Source of the DNA: Candidatus Woesearchaeota archaeon
GTDB lineage: Archaea > Nanobdellota > Nanobdellia > Woesearchaeales > UBA10216
Assembly: GCA_016188145.1 (NCBI GenBank)
Contig: JACPIJ010000046.1
Coordinates: 1 to 39,866, forward strand
Length of the DNA stretch: 39,866 bases
Reading direction: 5' to 3'
Below are positions 16,087-23,485 of this stretch, one piece after another (position 1 is the first letter of the stretch; the number at the start of each line of letters is the position of its first letter). A program made the position numbers and the translations under genes. The notes beneath the pieces were generated by a model. The model did not search any database. It was given only the letters and a program-made list of their open reading frames with translations, and was not told the origin of the DNA.

Positions 16087-16752
16087 TTACTCAGCCGGAA
16101 GCTTTCTTGCAAGGTTGTTAAGATGAGCGGTCATGAAGCGATGCAATCCGTCAGCTATTTGCAAAGCGCCAGGGGGTAACGCGTGAACACGAGGCTCATA
16201 AGTTCTTTCCATGGTGTGCATATTAAACGGCAAGCCTGGAGAGGCATGAACCGAAGAATACCCTAACGCCAGCCAAGTACCAAGCGCTGTGTGGGCAACG
16301 GCATCACGGTGAATTATGGGCAGCCCTGCCAGGGAAGCCAGATGCTCAACAATTTCTCCGAAGCCTCCAAAAAAGGCTTGTGCTGTCTCAAGACGGCCAT
16401 CCAGAGTATCGAAAAACCCTATGCTGCCGTCATAAGTGACGCCGCCAAACGGGGAACTGGACACGGAGCGCGCCATGCCTAACGCTATTGCGTTCCTTTC
16501 ACGCTCAAAAGAAAAAGGAATCTCATATACTGCCAAGATATCCAAACCCCCCTTACCTATGACCACAGGCTTTATTTTTAGGTCCCTAACCAAGTCAGGA
16601 AAAACAAGACTCAAATAATCGGCTTGGCTAATTTCGTGATAATTTGAATGGGCTTTCATAACTACCCTTGCGGCTTCATCAACTTCAAAAGCATCGGAAT
16701 GGTTAAGCCTATCAATCACCATACTCCAACTGCCAGCCAGGGCATTAATCAT
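16087..16752 (-). CDS. unrecognised 221-residue protein
   Basis: No family recognised. It starts MINALAGSWSMVIDRLNHS; a central Gly-rich segment (GGVTYDGSIGFFDTLDG) and a His-containing stretch (IHRDAVAHTALGTW) look like parts of an alpha/beta enzyme. There is no signal peptide or membrane helix. The ATG at 16752 is about 30 bases after a TTTATTTA box (about 16770-16786), consistent with leaderless expression; an upstream TTG is less likely. It lies between metG and a zinc-ribbon gene, and base usage differs from the flanking conserved genes. Confidence 0.6.
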   Translation of the reverse strand: MINALAGSWSMVIDRLNHSDAFEVDEAARVVMKAHSNYHEISQADYLSLVFPDLVRDLKIKPVVIGKGGLDILAVYEIPFSFERERNAIALGMARSVSSSPFGGVTYDGSIGFFDTLDGRLETAQAFFGGFGEIVEHLASLAGLPIIHRDAVAHTALGTWLALGYSSVHASPGLPFNMHTMERTYEPRVHALPPGALQIADGLHRFMTAHLNNLARKLPAE

Positions 16753-16801
16753 ATGCAATGGAGAAAACAAGGCCTAAATAAAAAGCTTTTGCACCAAAAA
16801 A

Positions 16802-17233
16802 CTAGTCGCCATCATCATCAAAATCACCGCCCTTCCCCTTCCTTTCCTTCATCTTCTTGGTAACGTCGATGTTGGCATGGCACTTTGAGCACTGAAAACG
16901 CAGCGTGGGAATGCCATCGATGTTTTTCCTTTTATAAGGAATCTGGGCTTCTCCTGCGCTGCCGCAACCGGGACATTTATATTCTGCATTGGCAGTTAAG
17001 GACTCCTCGTAGGCTTTTTTCTCAACGCTGTGGCCGCAGCTTGGGCAAACGTACTCATTAGCCCTGGTCTTGACCTTGCCCTTGCTGTCCCTTGGCTTGC
17101 CCATAATGGCTTTCTTGCACTTGGGACAGGTCTGCCTGAAAACCCACACCTTAACAGAGCCTTTGCCACTGTCGAGAGAGCGCTGCGTGAAGTAAACGCA
17201 CTCGTCCATTGATTCAGGCTGCTTCAGTGGCAT
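16802..17233 (-). CDS. zinc-ribbon protein with four CxxC knuckles
   Basis: A 143-residue cytosolic protein with CPKC (36-39), CPSC (63-66), CPGC (87-90) and CSKC (115-118), making two zinc-ribbon modules separated by basic linkers. The C-terminus is an Asp-rich tail after a Lys/Gly stretch. The layout suggests nucleic-acid or translation-factor binding, but I cannot name the family. The ATG at 17233 is about 30 bases after its box A, so it is probably leaderless. Confidence 0.75.
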   Translation of the reverse strand: MPLKQPESMDECVYFTQRSLDSGKGSVKVWVFRQTCPKCKKAIMGKPRDSKGKVKTRANEYVCPSCGHSVEKKAYEESLTANAEYKCPGCGSAGEAQIPYKRKNIDGIPTLRFQCSKCHANIDVTKKMKERKGKGGDFDDDGD

Positions 17234-17257
17234 GACGAAAGAAACCCGTTGCAAGGG

Positions 17258-17267
17258 TTATTTAAAG
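17258..17267 (-). promoter_or_regulatory. box A of the zinc-ribbon gene
   Basis: GGGAAAAACTTTAAATAA on the minus strand, with the same A-rich upstream element as the zpr1 promoter. Confidence 0.65.
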
Positions 17268-17429
17268 TTTTTCCCAGACTTCGTCTTCTTTATTATCCCA
17301 CAATTCCTTCATTTTTTGTCGCTGGATTTCAGGCAAAAACTTATCTGGCATTCGCACTCACAAATAACCGCTAAAATAGGCTTGAATATAAACATTTCCA
17401 CACAGAGCAATGTTACGGTTTCTGAACCC

Positions 17430-17513
17430 GCTTTGCACATTAATTAGGACTTATTGTGCAAGCGTTTGACTTTTTGTGCAAGTGGCAGTTTTTGGAGACT
17501 TTTAGTGCAAAGC
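17430..17513 (+). promoter_or_regulatory. GTGCAA repeat array (probable operator)
   Basis: Three direct copies of GACTTWTWGTGCAA lie at 17448, 17468 and 17497. The inverted half GCTTTGCAC (17430-17438) is exactly complementary to GTGCAAAGC (17505-17513). The block fills the AT-rich gap between divergent genes and ends about 20 bases before the box A of the MCGTC micropeptide. It looks like a regulator-binding array; a hairpin between the outer boxes is the alternative. Confidence 0.5.
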
Positions 17514-17530
17514 TTTCTGAACCAAAAACA

Positions 17531-17539
17531 ATTTAAACG
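17531..17539 (+). promoter_or_regulatory. box A of the MCGTC micropeptide
   Basis: ATTTAAACG, about 45 bases before the ATG at 17578. This allows a short leader holding the Shine-Dalgarno AGAGGTGAT (17564-17572). Confidence 0.5.
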
Positions 17540-17577
17540 CCGGGATCATCAATAGCTCTCAGCAGAGGTGATAACCA

Positions 17578-17616
17578 ATGTGCGGAACATGCGCAAAGCA
17601 CAAGAAACCAAAGTAA
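17578..17616 (+). CDS. 12-residue cysteine micropeptide (MCGTC type)
   Basis: Reads MCGTCAKHKKPK and stops with TAA. The Shine-Dalgarno AGAGGTGAT ends five bases before the ATG, and a box A with an operator-like repeat array lies upstream. The MCGxC start matches the 13-residue peptide at 1777-1818, although the tails differ (basic here, acidic there). It sits about 95 bases before the thioredoxin-lipoprotein gene. A Cys-Gly-x-Cys pair could bind a metal or act as a thiol pair. Function unknown. Confidence 0.6.
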   Translation: MCGTCAKHKKPK

Positions 17617-17680
17617 ATCACGTTTGGTTGTCTTGGTTGTAAATCACAGTTAAAACCTTGTTTCTTACTAAAAGGGATAA

Positions 17681-17690
17681 TTATAAATAT
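17681..17690 (+). promoter_or_regulatory. box A of the thioredoxin-lipoprotein/ccdA unit
   Basis: TTATAAATAT, about 31 bases before the ATG at 17712. It supports that start over the longer upstream frame. Confidence 0.65.
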
Positions 17691-17711
17691 GGTGCTGCGA
17701 GGGGAGTTGGC

Positions 17712-18236
17712 ATGAAAGCAGGGTTAATTGCTGCATTGGCTGCGGCATTAGCTGCAATTATGGTTGTTGCCACAGGGTGCGCATCACCGCAATCGCAGGA
17801 AAAACCAGCAGCATACGCTCCTGCCTCTGATGGCCTTGCTGATGAGCCAGCAGCCAATCCAAAACAGCTTGCCAAAAACTTCTACGAGTTCGACAAGGCA
17901 GCTTACGATGGTGCGCTGGAAGAAGGAAAGTTTGTATTCCTTGACTTTTACGCCAACTGGTGCCCTATTTGCAAGGCGGAGGAGCCGGCGATAAAGGCGG
18001 CGTTCAATGAGTTGGACGCTGCAGATGCTGAGAAAGTCGTTGGATTCAGGGTCAACTACAACGACGACCAGACCGATGCAGACGAGAAGGCACTGGCAAA
18101 GAAGTTCGGCATAGCATACCAGCACACAAAGATTGTCACAACGCCTGATGAGAAGGTGCTGTCAAGAACACTGAGGCAGCAAAGCAAACAGGAAGTGCTG
18201 GACCAGATAAGGGAATCCATCACAGCAGCAGGATAA
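17712..18236 (+). CDS. thioredoxin-fold lipoprotein (TlpA/DsbD-C-like)
   Basis: Exported thiol-disulfide protein of 174 residues. An Ala-rich signal peptide (1-22) ends in a lipobox, VVATGC, placing the lipid-bearing cysteine at 23. A disordered linker follows, then a thioredoxin domain with the active site YANWCPICK (Cys84 and Cys87). The WCPIC centre is usual for reducing periplasmic thioredoxins. ccdA begins 24 bases after the stop; in known systems CcdA passes electrons from cytosolic thioredoxin to such a partner. Lgt elsewhere in the window could lipidate it. The start at 17712 is supported by the box A and by the signal peptide beginning there. Confidence 0.88.
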   Translation: MKAGLIAALAAALAAIMVVATGCASPQSQEKPAAYAPASDGLADEPAANPKQLAKNFYEFDKAAYDGALEEGKFVFLDFYANWCPICKAEEPAIKAAFNELDAADAEKVVGFRVNYNDDQTDADEKALAKKFGIAYQHTKIVTTPDEKVLSRTLRQQSKQEVLDQIRESITAAG

Positions 18237-18259
18237 GCACATGAAGGTGATAAAGGGAA

Positions 18260-18976
18260 ATGGTTGAACTCACATTGTTTGGCGCGTTTGCGGCAGGGCT
18301 TGCATCCTTTCTTTCGCCGTGCGTGCTGCCTCTGGTGCCGGCATTTGTAGCTTACCTGTCGGGAACATCAGCGGCAGAAGTAAAGCAGGACAGGGCAAGG
18401 GCCAAGGCAGCGATTTTCATAAACACTGTCCTCTTTGTAGCTGGTTTTACTCTGATATTCGCTCTTCTTGGAGCGCTGATTAACAGCGTGCTCATAAACG
18501 TATCCTACACGGTAAAAGACGTCCTTGCAAAGGCAGGAGGCATTGTAATAATACTGCTTGGCCTGGTGCTTCTTGGCGTAATAAAGCCGGCATTCCTGCA
18601 GCAGGAGCACAAGCTCAGGCTCAAAGGGATAAAGCCGAGCTACATGACATCCTTCCTGTTTGGATCCGCATTCGCCGTAGGGTGGACGCCATGTGTGGGC
18701 GCAATACTGGGAGCAATACTCACACTTGCGCTAACCAGGCCATCCATTGCTTTCGGATTGCTGTTCGCATACGGCCTCGGCCTGGGGCTGCCTTTCATAG
18801 CAGTAGGGCTGTTCACTTCAAGAGCAACAGAACTCATTAATAAGTATCAGAATGTAATGAAATACGTCAGCATAGCGGCAGGAATAATACTGATAATACT
18901 GGGGATTCTTGTTTTCACGAACAACCTTGCAAAAGTGGCGAATTTGACGTTTGCAGGCCAATTCCTTGTGCCATAG
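18260..18976 (+). CDS. ccdA: CcdA/DsbD-type transmembrane thiol-electron transporter
   Basis: A 238-residue protein with six hydrophobic segments that carries reducing equivalents across the membrane. Two conserved cysteines sit in Pro-flanked motifs, FLSPCVLPLVPAF (Cys21) and VGWTPCVGAILG (Cys145), the hallmark pair of this family. A GGTGAT site precedes the ATG. It forms a two-gene unit with the thioredoxin lipoprotein, which is its probable acceptor. Cytochrome c maturation is not implied, since no cytochrome genes are nearby; supplying electrons to envelope thiol proteins is more likely. Confidence 0.93.
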   Translation: MVELTLFGAFAAGLASFLSPCVLPLVPAFVAYLSGTSAAEVKQDRARAKAAIFINTVLFVAGFTLIFALLGALINSVLINVSYTVKDVLAKAGGIVIILLGLVLLGVIKPAFLQQEHKLRLKGIKPSYMTSFLFGSAFAVGWTPCVGAILGAILTLALTRPSIAFGLLFAYGLGLGLPFIAVGLFTSRATELINKYQNVMKYVSIAAGIILIILGILVFTNNLAKVANLTFAGQFLVP

Positions 18977-18984
18977 CCAAAAAT

Positions 18985-18996
18985 AATATAAATAAG
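18985..18996 (+). promoter_or_regulatory. box A of the small basic protein gene
   Basis: AATATAAATAAG, about 29 bases before the ATG at 19016, giving a leaderless arrangement. Confidence 0.6.
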
Positions 18997-19015
18997 TGAG
19001 CTAAAGCTTGTTTTT

Positions 19016-19240
19016 ATGGGCAAAAGAAAGAAGGAAAAGAAAATAAGCGCAAAGGCGCTCCGCTATGCCAAGTTCCAGAAGGACAAGCCGGCAGTGGTTG
19101 ACATCACCATGCCCGAACTGACTGAGGAAGCCAACAAGCAAAAGCAGCTTGACCAGGACAGAATCGACCGATTCCTAAGAAACAACAGGAACCCGCCAAC
19201 AAAAGAGATTTCTGAAAGAAGAATGAGAAGCAAACGGTAG
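19016..19240 (+). CDS. 74-residue basic protein, unrecognised
   Basis: Starts MGKRKKEKKISAKALRYAKF and ends ERRMRSKR. Basic at both ends with an acidic/Gln middle, no cysteines and no membrane segment; probably helical and able to bind nucleic acid or ribosomes. It has its own leaderless promoter. No known family could be assigned. Confidence 0.65.
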   Translation: MGKRKKEKKISAKALRYAKFQKDKPAVVDITMPELTEEANKQKQLDQDRIDRFLRNNRNPPTKEISERRMRSKR

Positions 19241-19275
19241 GAGAAACAGTTTCTAAGGCTATTTCGTCATTGAAT

Positions 19276-19282
19276 AAAAAAA
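19276..19282 (-). terminator. T-run terminator of tRNA-Gln
   Basis: Seven T residues on the minus strand directly follow the discriminator base, typical of archaeal tRNA ends. Confidence 0.7.
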
Positions 19283-19375
19283 TAGCCCTGCCCGGATTCG
19301 AACCGAGGTTACCGGAGCCAGAGTCCGATGTGCCTAGTCGCTGGTCATCAGCTTTGACCGCTGCACTACAGGGCT
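19283..19375 (-). tRNA. tRNA-Gln (anticodon CTG), intron in the D arm, CCA not encoded
   Basis: A perfect acceptor stem (AGCCCTG/CAGGGCT) with discriminator A, an anticodon stem TCGGA/TCCGG around the loop CTCTGGC (anticodon CTG), a 4-base variable loop and T arm CTCGG-TTCGAAT-CCGGG. The D stem GTGC/GCAC encloses 29 bases instead of about 9. Removing 20 bases (19353-19334) leaves a normal 73-base tRNA including the discriminator, with D loop AGCGGTCAA. A box A at 19399-19408 lies about 26 bases upstream. Confidence 0.93.
19334..19353 (-). other. 20-base tRNA intron with bulge-helix-bulge motif
   Basis: Around the predicted splice sites the precursor forms a central 4-bp helix, GGTC with GACT (one G-T pair). 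It is flanked by a 3-base bulge cut as AA|A and a second site cut as AG|G, each cut two bases in, as the archaeal splicing endonuclease requires. The intron itself closes as the hairpin GCTG-ATGAC-CAGC. The exonic side is an AGC/AG internal loop rather than a pure bulge, so this is a relaxed motif. The splice position is between tRNA positions 21 and 22, not the usual 37/38. Confidence 0.8.
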
Positions 19376-19398
19376 GTGAACAGAACAGAAAAAGCGGG

Positions 19399-19408
19399 TG
19401 TTTAAAAA
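19399..19408 (-). promoter_or_regulatory. tRNA-Gln box A
   Basis: TTTTTTAAAC on the minus strand, about 26 bases before the first tRNA base. Confidence 0.6.
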
Positions 19409-19426
19409 AATTTGGGTTATTCAGGG

Positions 19427-20602
19427 CTATTTTCTGCCAAACCACAATGAGAACACGCTAACGCACGTGTGACCCTTGGCTTTTTTGAGGAACCCGCACC
19501 TCAGCTTTTGGCAGCTATTAGTCTCAAAGTTTATGGATTCGTCGTCATTGCAGGTAATGTCTTTGCATATTTGGTTAACAGCAACCTGCCCTTTTTGGCA
19601 GTTAAGCTTGCTGCAAGTGTGGTTGAAAAGATATTCGTCTTCTGCGCACTCGAGCTGCTCGCAGCCGTGGCCAGCAACGTATTCGTCAAACTCGCAACTT
19701 AGCGGCTGGCATTTGCTGCTGCTGCAAACAAAGCCTGAGTCGCAATCCAAATCGGTACAGCAATCATAATCAATGCACGTGTGGTTGGATTGGTACTGGC
19801 AGGCAGCGCAGCTTACGGGAATGCAGAAACCGCCATCGCAGCGCTCGCTTTGGAGGCATTGGCCGTCACTGCTGCAGGAGGGCCTGTCCGTGCACTCAAA
19901 CGAATCATAAAACTTGTACTTTGCCGTTTCGCAATCGTCATACCTTATCTTGAACCTTGAAATGTCAAAGGGAGTCTGCCACTTCAGCGTGTAGGTGTTT
20001 GAGCCAACGCGCTTAATCCTTGTTATGTTTATTGTTTCAAAATCGGGGCTTTTAATGTTTGAGGAGTGCGTTAGCTCCTTTTTCTTGCCATCAACAAGAG
20101 CTATTGCGTCATATCTCAGCATAAACGGCTTCTCAAAACGAAATTCGTTTTTCTTATCGTAGCGGTAGCTGTAAGCAGTGTACTTTCCAAAGAACGTGCT
20201 GTTGCGCCTGTAGCAGCTGTTGACCGTGATATTGATGAGCTTGCAGCTGAACTCAAAAGGCGGGCATGTTACCCCGTAACCCTTCTTATCAACAGTAATG
20301 GTGTAGTAACCGCCCTTGACGTCAACAACAGCCATATCATCGGAAGTGAACTTATACAGGCCGCTAGCCATCTCACGCCAGGAGCCTGATGCTTGCAAGG
20401 AAGACCCGCCGCTTTTCTTTATAGAAACTGACATGCCCCTTTTGTCAAGGTTGGAAATGCTGAACGCGCCATTCTCGTGGCATAGAGTCTCTGGAGAAGG
20501 CTTTACCAGCTGCGCCTGAGTTGACATGGCAACTAGGGTAACTATAAGAATAGATAACAAAAAGAAAAACACGGAAAGCGTTGCTGCTGCCCCTTTTTTC
20601 AT
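19427..20602 (-). CDS. secreted or anchored cysteine-rich protein
   Basis: A 391-residue protein. A basic start and hydrophobic segment (about 5-27, LSVFFFLLSILIVTLVAM) form a signal peptide or anchor. Residues about 30-230 look beta-rich with few cysteines. The last 160 residues hold more than 25 cysteines, including about four to five units of about 22 residues with the spacing C-x10/11-C-x4-C (for example CEFDEYVAGHGCEQLEC). This resembles disulfide-knotted extracellular repeats. No family could be named. It is divergent from another Cys-repeat secreted protein and close to the thioredoxin-lipoprotein/CcdA pair. The ATG at 20602 is about 30 bases after its box A. Confidence 0.75.
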   Translation of the reverse strand: MKKGAAATLSVFFFLLSILIVTLVAMSTQAQLVKPSPETLCHENGAFSISNLDKRGMSVSIKKSGGSSLQASGSWREMASGLYKFTSDDMAVVDVKGGYYTITVDKKGYGVTCPPFEFSCKLINITVNSCYRRNSTFFGKYTAYSYRYDKKNEFRFEKPFMLRYDAIALVDGKKKELTHSSNIKSPDFETINITRIKRVGSNTYTLKWQTPFDISRFKIRYDDCETAKYKFYDSFECTDRPSCSSDGQCLQSERCDGGFCIPVSCAACQYQSNHTCIDYDCCTDLDCDSGFVCSSSKCQPLSCEFDEYVAGHGCEQLECAEDEYLFNHTCSKLNCQKGQVAVNQICKDITCNDDESINFETNSCQKLRCGFLKKAKGHTCVSVFSLWFGRK

Positions 20603-20624
20603 AAACAGCAAAACCGCTGTCAGG

Positions 20625-20634
20625 ATTTAAAAAC
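20625..20634 (-). promoter_or_regulatory. box A of the cysteine-rich protein gene
   Basis: GTTTTTAAAT on the minus strand, at leaderless distance from the ATG at 20602. Confidence 0.6.
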
Positions 20635-20687
20635 TTTTAGACTGCTGCCGCTATTGTTGGCAAAGAAAATAAAACCTCACAGAAAGG

Positions 20688-20696
20688 TTTAAATAG
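20688..20696 (+). promoter_or_regulatory. box A of the PEC-repeat protein gene
   Basis: GGTTTAAATAG, about 32 bases before the ATG at 20720. With the box A at 20625-20634 it forms a short divergent promoter region. Confidence 0.6.
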
Positions 20697-20719
20697 TATA
20701 CGTTTTAAGATACCAGTAT

Positions 20720-23449
20720 ATGAGAAAAGAGGTAACCATTTCTTACTCAGCAATGGCTTTAGTAAGTTTAGCAGTAATTGTCCTGTCTTTCAGCCTGTTA
20801 ATGGCTGCTGTGCTTGCCCAGGAAGAAGAGGGCTTAGAAGAGGAAGTGCTTGTTGAGGAGGAGATTGTCCCTGAGGAAAGCGCAGGGGTTACACCTGACA
20901 GCCCTCTCTACGTCTTTGACAAGATTGTTGACAATGTGCAGCTGGCACTGGCCAAGGGGGACGACAAGACAAAGAAAGCCCTTGAGATAAAAGAGGAAAG
21001 AATAGCCGAAGCTGCTGTGATGGTTGAAAAAAAGAAGCCAGACGCGGCAGTGAGCGCGCTTGAGCTTGCAAAGAAAGCAACAGAGCAGGCGCAGAAGGAC
21101 CTCTCGCCTGACCTTGAAAAAGAAACCAACGAAAATGTGAGAAGGGCTGCAAGGCTCCTGAGCGGCTTGGAAGAAAAGCTGTCTGACAAGGAATGGGAAA
21201 AAGCCAAGAAAGCGTTTGACGAGCAGCTCAGCGAGGAGGAAAAGGTCAGGGTAGCGCTGCTTGTCTCAAAAAGCAGGCTTGCCTACTGCGATTCCATCGC
21301 AAAGGAAGACTATGACTTAATGAAGGGCGATGAGCTGTGCCAGATAGAAAAGGCTCCGGAATGGCTTAGGGGCAAGGTTGAAGGGGAGTTCATGGCAAGG
21401 GAAGAAAACGCCAGGAAGCAGATCCTGGACTCTGTGAGCACGTGCATAGTTGACCCGAAAAAGTGCGACTGCAGCCGGATCCCGGTTGCAAAGCACAGCC
21501 AGGACTGCGAGGTCAAAAAGGCGCTGGCAATAAGGTGCGAGTATGAAAACGATAACGGAGCTTGCGCAGAGCTAAGCAAAGAAACACCGGACGAGTTTCT
21601 GCCGGAATTTCTCGGGGAAGAAGGCAAAGGAACAATACTGGAGCTGTTGAGGAAGAAGGAGCAGCAGATGTTTGATAGGTTCAAGCCGCCTGAATGCGAA
21701 GCAGCTGCAACATTCGAGGACTGCTTCAAGATAATGAAAGACCTGTATGGCGAGCCCCCGGAATGCGAGGGCCTGAGTGATGACGAATGCGCGGAGCTGA
21801 TGAAGAGCAGGCCGCCGCCAAGTGAAGAAGAGCTCATGAATCAATTTCCGCCCGAGTGCAGGGAAGCTGGCGTGAAAACGCCAATTGAATGCGCAGAGCT
21901 AATGTTCAGCAAATACGGAAAGCCGCCCCAATGCGAAGGGCTTGACACAAGGGAATGCATGAAGCTGATGAGGCATGAAAGACCTGACGCGATGCAAAAT
22001 GCAATGCCTCCGGAATGCCAGGAAGCAGGCGCAACGCAGCCAAGGCAGTGCTTTGACATTATGACTGCCAAATACGGCTTCCCGCCGGAATGCGAAGGGC
22101 TAAGCACTGATGATTGCTTTAAGGAGATGATGAAACGGGGCCCAGGACAAGGACCTCAGACTGGCATTGAAGGGCAGGAGCCGCCGGAATGCACGGAAAA
22201 AGGAGCTAGAGGAAAGGACTGCTTCCTGCTAATGATGGAACTTCACGGAACACCTCAGGAGTGTGAAGGATTAAGCACTGACGAATGCTTCCAAAATATG
22301 GTAAAAGAGGGCCCGAAAGGAGGAGGCGGGCACTGCATAGGGCTAAGCCCGGAAGAATGCAGGTCAAAGCTGCAGGAGTTCAATGAGCTACCGCCTGAAT
22401 GCGCGCAGAATCCTGACCAGTGCCAGAGAGCGTTTGAAGGCCGGGGAGTGCCTGGAGGGATACCTGCGGAATGCGCAGGCCTGAAGCCGGAGCAGTGCAA
22501 TCTTGTAATGATGCAAAAGTTTGGGCCGCCAGAGTGCAAAGATGTAAGCACAAAGGATGAGTGCGAGGCAATAATGAAGGAGAAGTATGGCACAGAAGGC
22601 GGCGGGTTTGGAGGAGGCCCTGGTCCCGGCGGAGTTCCAGGCCCAGGCGGACAAGGTGGTTTCAGGAATGAGTGCGAGGGCCTGGCAAGAGAGGAATGCG
22701 ATAAGAAAATGTTCGAAAAGTTTGCCCCGCCGGAATGCAGCGGCCTTACAAGGGAAGAATGCGGAAGGACAATGAGGGACAGGTTTGAGCAGCAGGGGCA
22801 GCAGGGAGGAGGGTTTGGAGGAGGGCCAGGGCCAGGCGGTGAAGGAACAGGCGTACCCCCAGAATGTCAAGGCCTGAGTGAAGAGGACTGCAGGCAAAGA
22901 TTCTTTGAAGGCAAAGGACAAGGAGAAATAAGAGGAGAAGGTGAACACCGCGAAATTCCACCAGGGTTTGACAGAAGAGAGGGACCAGGACCAAGGCAAA
23001 CACTGAGAGAGCCACTGGGAGAGCCAGTAAGAGGGCAGCCTTCGGAATGCCAGGGACTTTCTGCTTCAGAATGCAGCAGCGTAATGGAAGAAAAATTCAG
23101 GGCACAATATCCGCAACAGCCATCCCAGCAGCCTATGCAGCAACAACAGCAGATGCCGCAGGCAGGGCAAGCAGGGCAGATAGAGCAAATACGGCAGGGC
23201 TTTCCGCAAGAGCAGTACCCAACAAGCCAGTACCCAAGGGAGCAGCAGCCAAGCAGCAGCGGAAGTTATCCCAGTGACAGCGGTAGTGGCGGATCTTACC
23301 CCAGCCCTAGCTCTGGCAGCGAAGGCAGCGGGAGTGAGAGCGGAGGCGATTCAGGCAGCAGTGCGCCTGCGCCAAGCGGCGAGCAAAGCACCGCAGCAGC
23401 AATAACAGGACAAATAATAAGAATCGTTAAGTGGGTAGGCGGGAGATAG
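20720..23449 (+). CDS. large secreted protein: DUF5667-like domain plus 16 PEC-cysteine repeats
   Basis: A 909-residue exported protein. A signal peptide (about 1-34) ends after LMAAVLAQ, followed by an acidic stretch. Residues about 55-165 resemble DUF5667 (GVTPDSPLYVFDKI, then long charged helices). From about 320 to 785 there are 16 units starting P-x-E-C, each with a second cysteine 7-10 residues on and then a short helix ending in M/F. The first eight units alternate short (C-x7-C) and long (C-x8/10-C) forms, indicating duplication of a two-unit block. Gly/Pro linkers increase later. The tail is Gln/Ser/Gly-rich and ends in a conserved-looking hydrophobic ITGQIIRIVKW. Probably a disulfide-stabilised cell-surface protein. 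Confidence 0.8.
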   Translation: MRKEVTISYSAMALVSLAVIVLSFSLLMAAVLAQEEEGLEEEVLVEEEIVPEESAGVTPDSPLYVFDKIVDNVQLALAKGDDKTKKALEIKEERIAEAAVMVEKKKPDAAVSALELAKKATEQAQKDLSPDLEKETNENVRRAARLLSGLEEKLSDKEWEKAKKAFDEQLSEEEKVRVALLVSKSRLAYCDSIAKEDYDLMKGDELCQIEKAPEWLRGKVEGEFMAREENARKQILDSVSTCIVDPKKCDCSRIPVAKHSQDCEVKKALAIRCEYENDNGACAELSKETPDEFLPEFLGEEGKGTILELLRKKEQQMFDRFKPPECEAAATFEDCFKIMKDLYGEPPECEGLSDDECAELMKSRPPPSEEELMNQFPPECREAGVKTPIECAELMFSKYGKPPQCEGLDTRECMKLMRHERPDAMQNAMPPECQEAGATQPRQCFDIMTAKYGFPPECEGLSTDDCFKEMMKRGPGQGPQTGIEGQEPPECTEKGARGKDCFLLMMELHGTPQECEGLSTDECFQNMVKEGPKGGGGHCIGLSPEECRSKLQEFNELPPECAQNPDQCQRAFEGRGVPGGIPAECAGLKPEQCNLVMMQKFGPPECKDVSTKDECEAIMKEKYGTEGGGFGGGPGPGGVPGPGGQGGFRNECEGLAREECDKKMFEKFAPPECSGLTREECGRTMRDRFEQQGQQGGGFGGGPGPGGEGTGVPPECQGLSEEDCRQRFFEGKGQGEIRGEGEHREIPPGFDRREGPGPRQTLREPLGEPVRGQPSECQGLSASECSSVMEEKFRAQYPQQPSQQPMQQQQQMPQAGQAGQIEQIRQGFPQEQYPTSQYPREQQPSSSGSYPSDSGSGGSYPSPSSGSEGSGSESGGDSGSSAPAPSGEQSTAAAITGQIIRIVKWVGGR
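21685..23080 (+). repeat. tandem PEC-cysteine coding repeats
   Basis: Sixteen degenerate units encode PPEC or a close variant followed by a second Cys, separated by helical or Gly-rich linkers of varying length. The best-conserved unit encodes CEGLSTDEC. Confidence 0.8.
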
Positions 23450-23485
23450 AAACTAATTAAAACCAGCAGCTAATTCTTTCATGTG

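Noticed and set aside
17232-17447. Plus-strand 71-codon ORF
   Set aside because: It runs across the zinc-ribbon gene's start and promoter and the repeat array, and has no ribosome site or recognisable sequence.
20720-23449. Long antisense ORFs opposite the PEC-repeat gene
   Set aside because: They are Ser/His/Gly-rich shadows caused by the strong codon pattern of the repeat gene.
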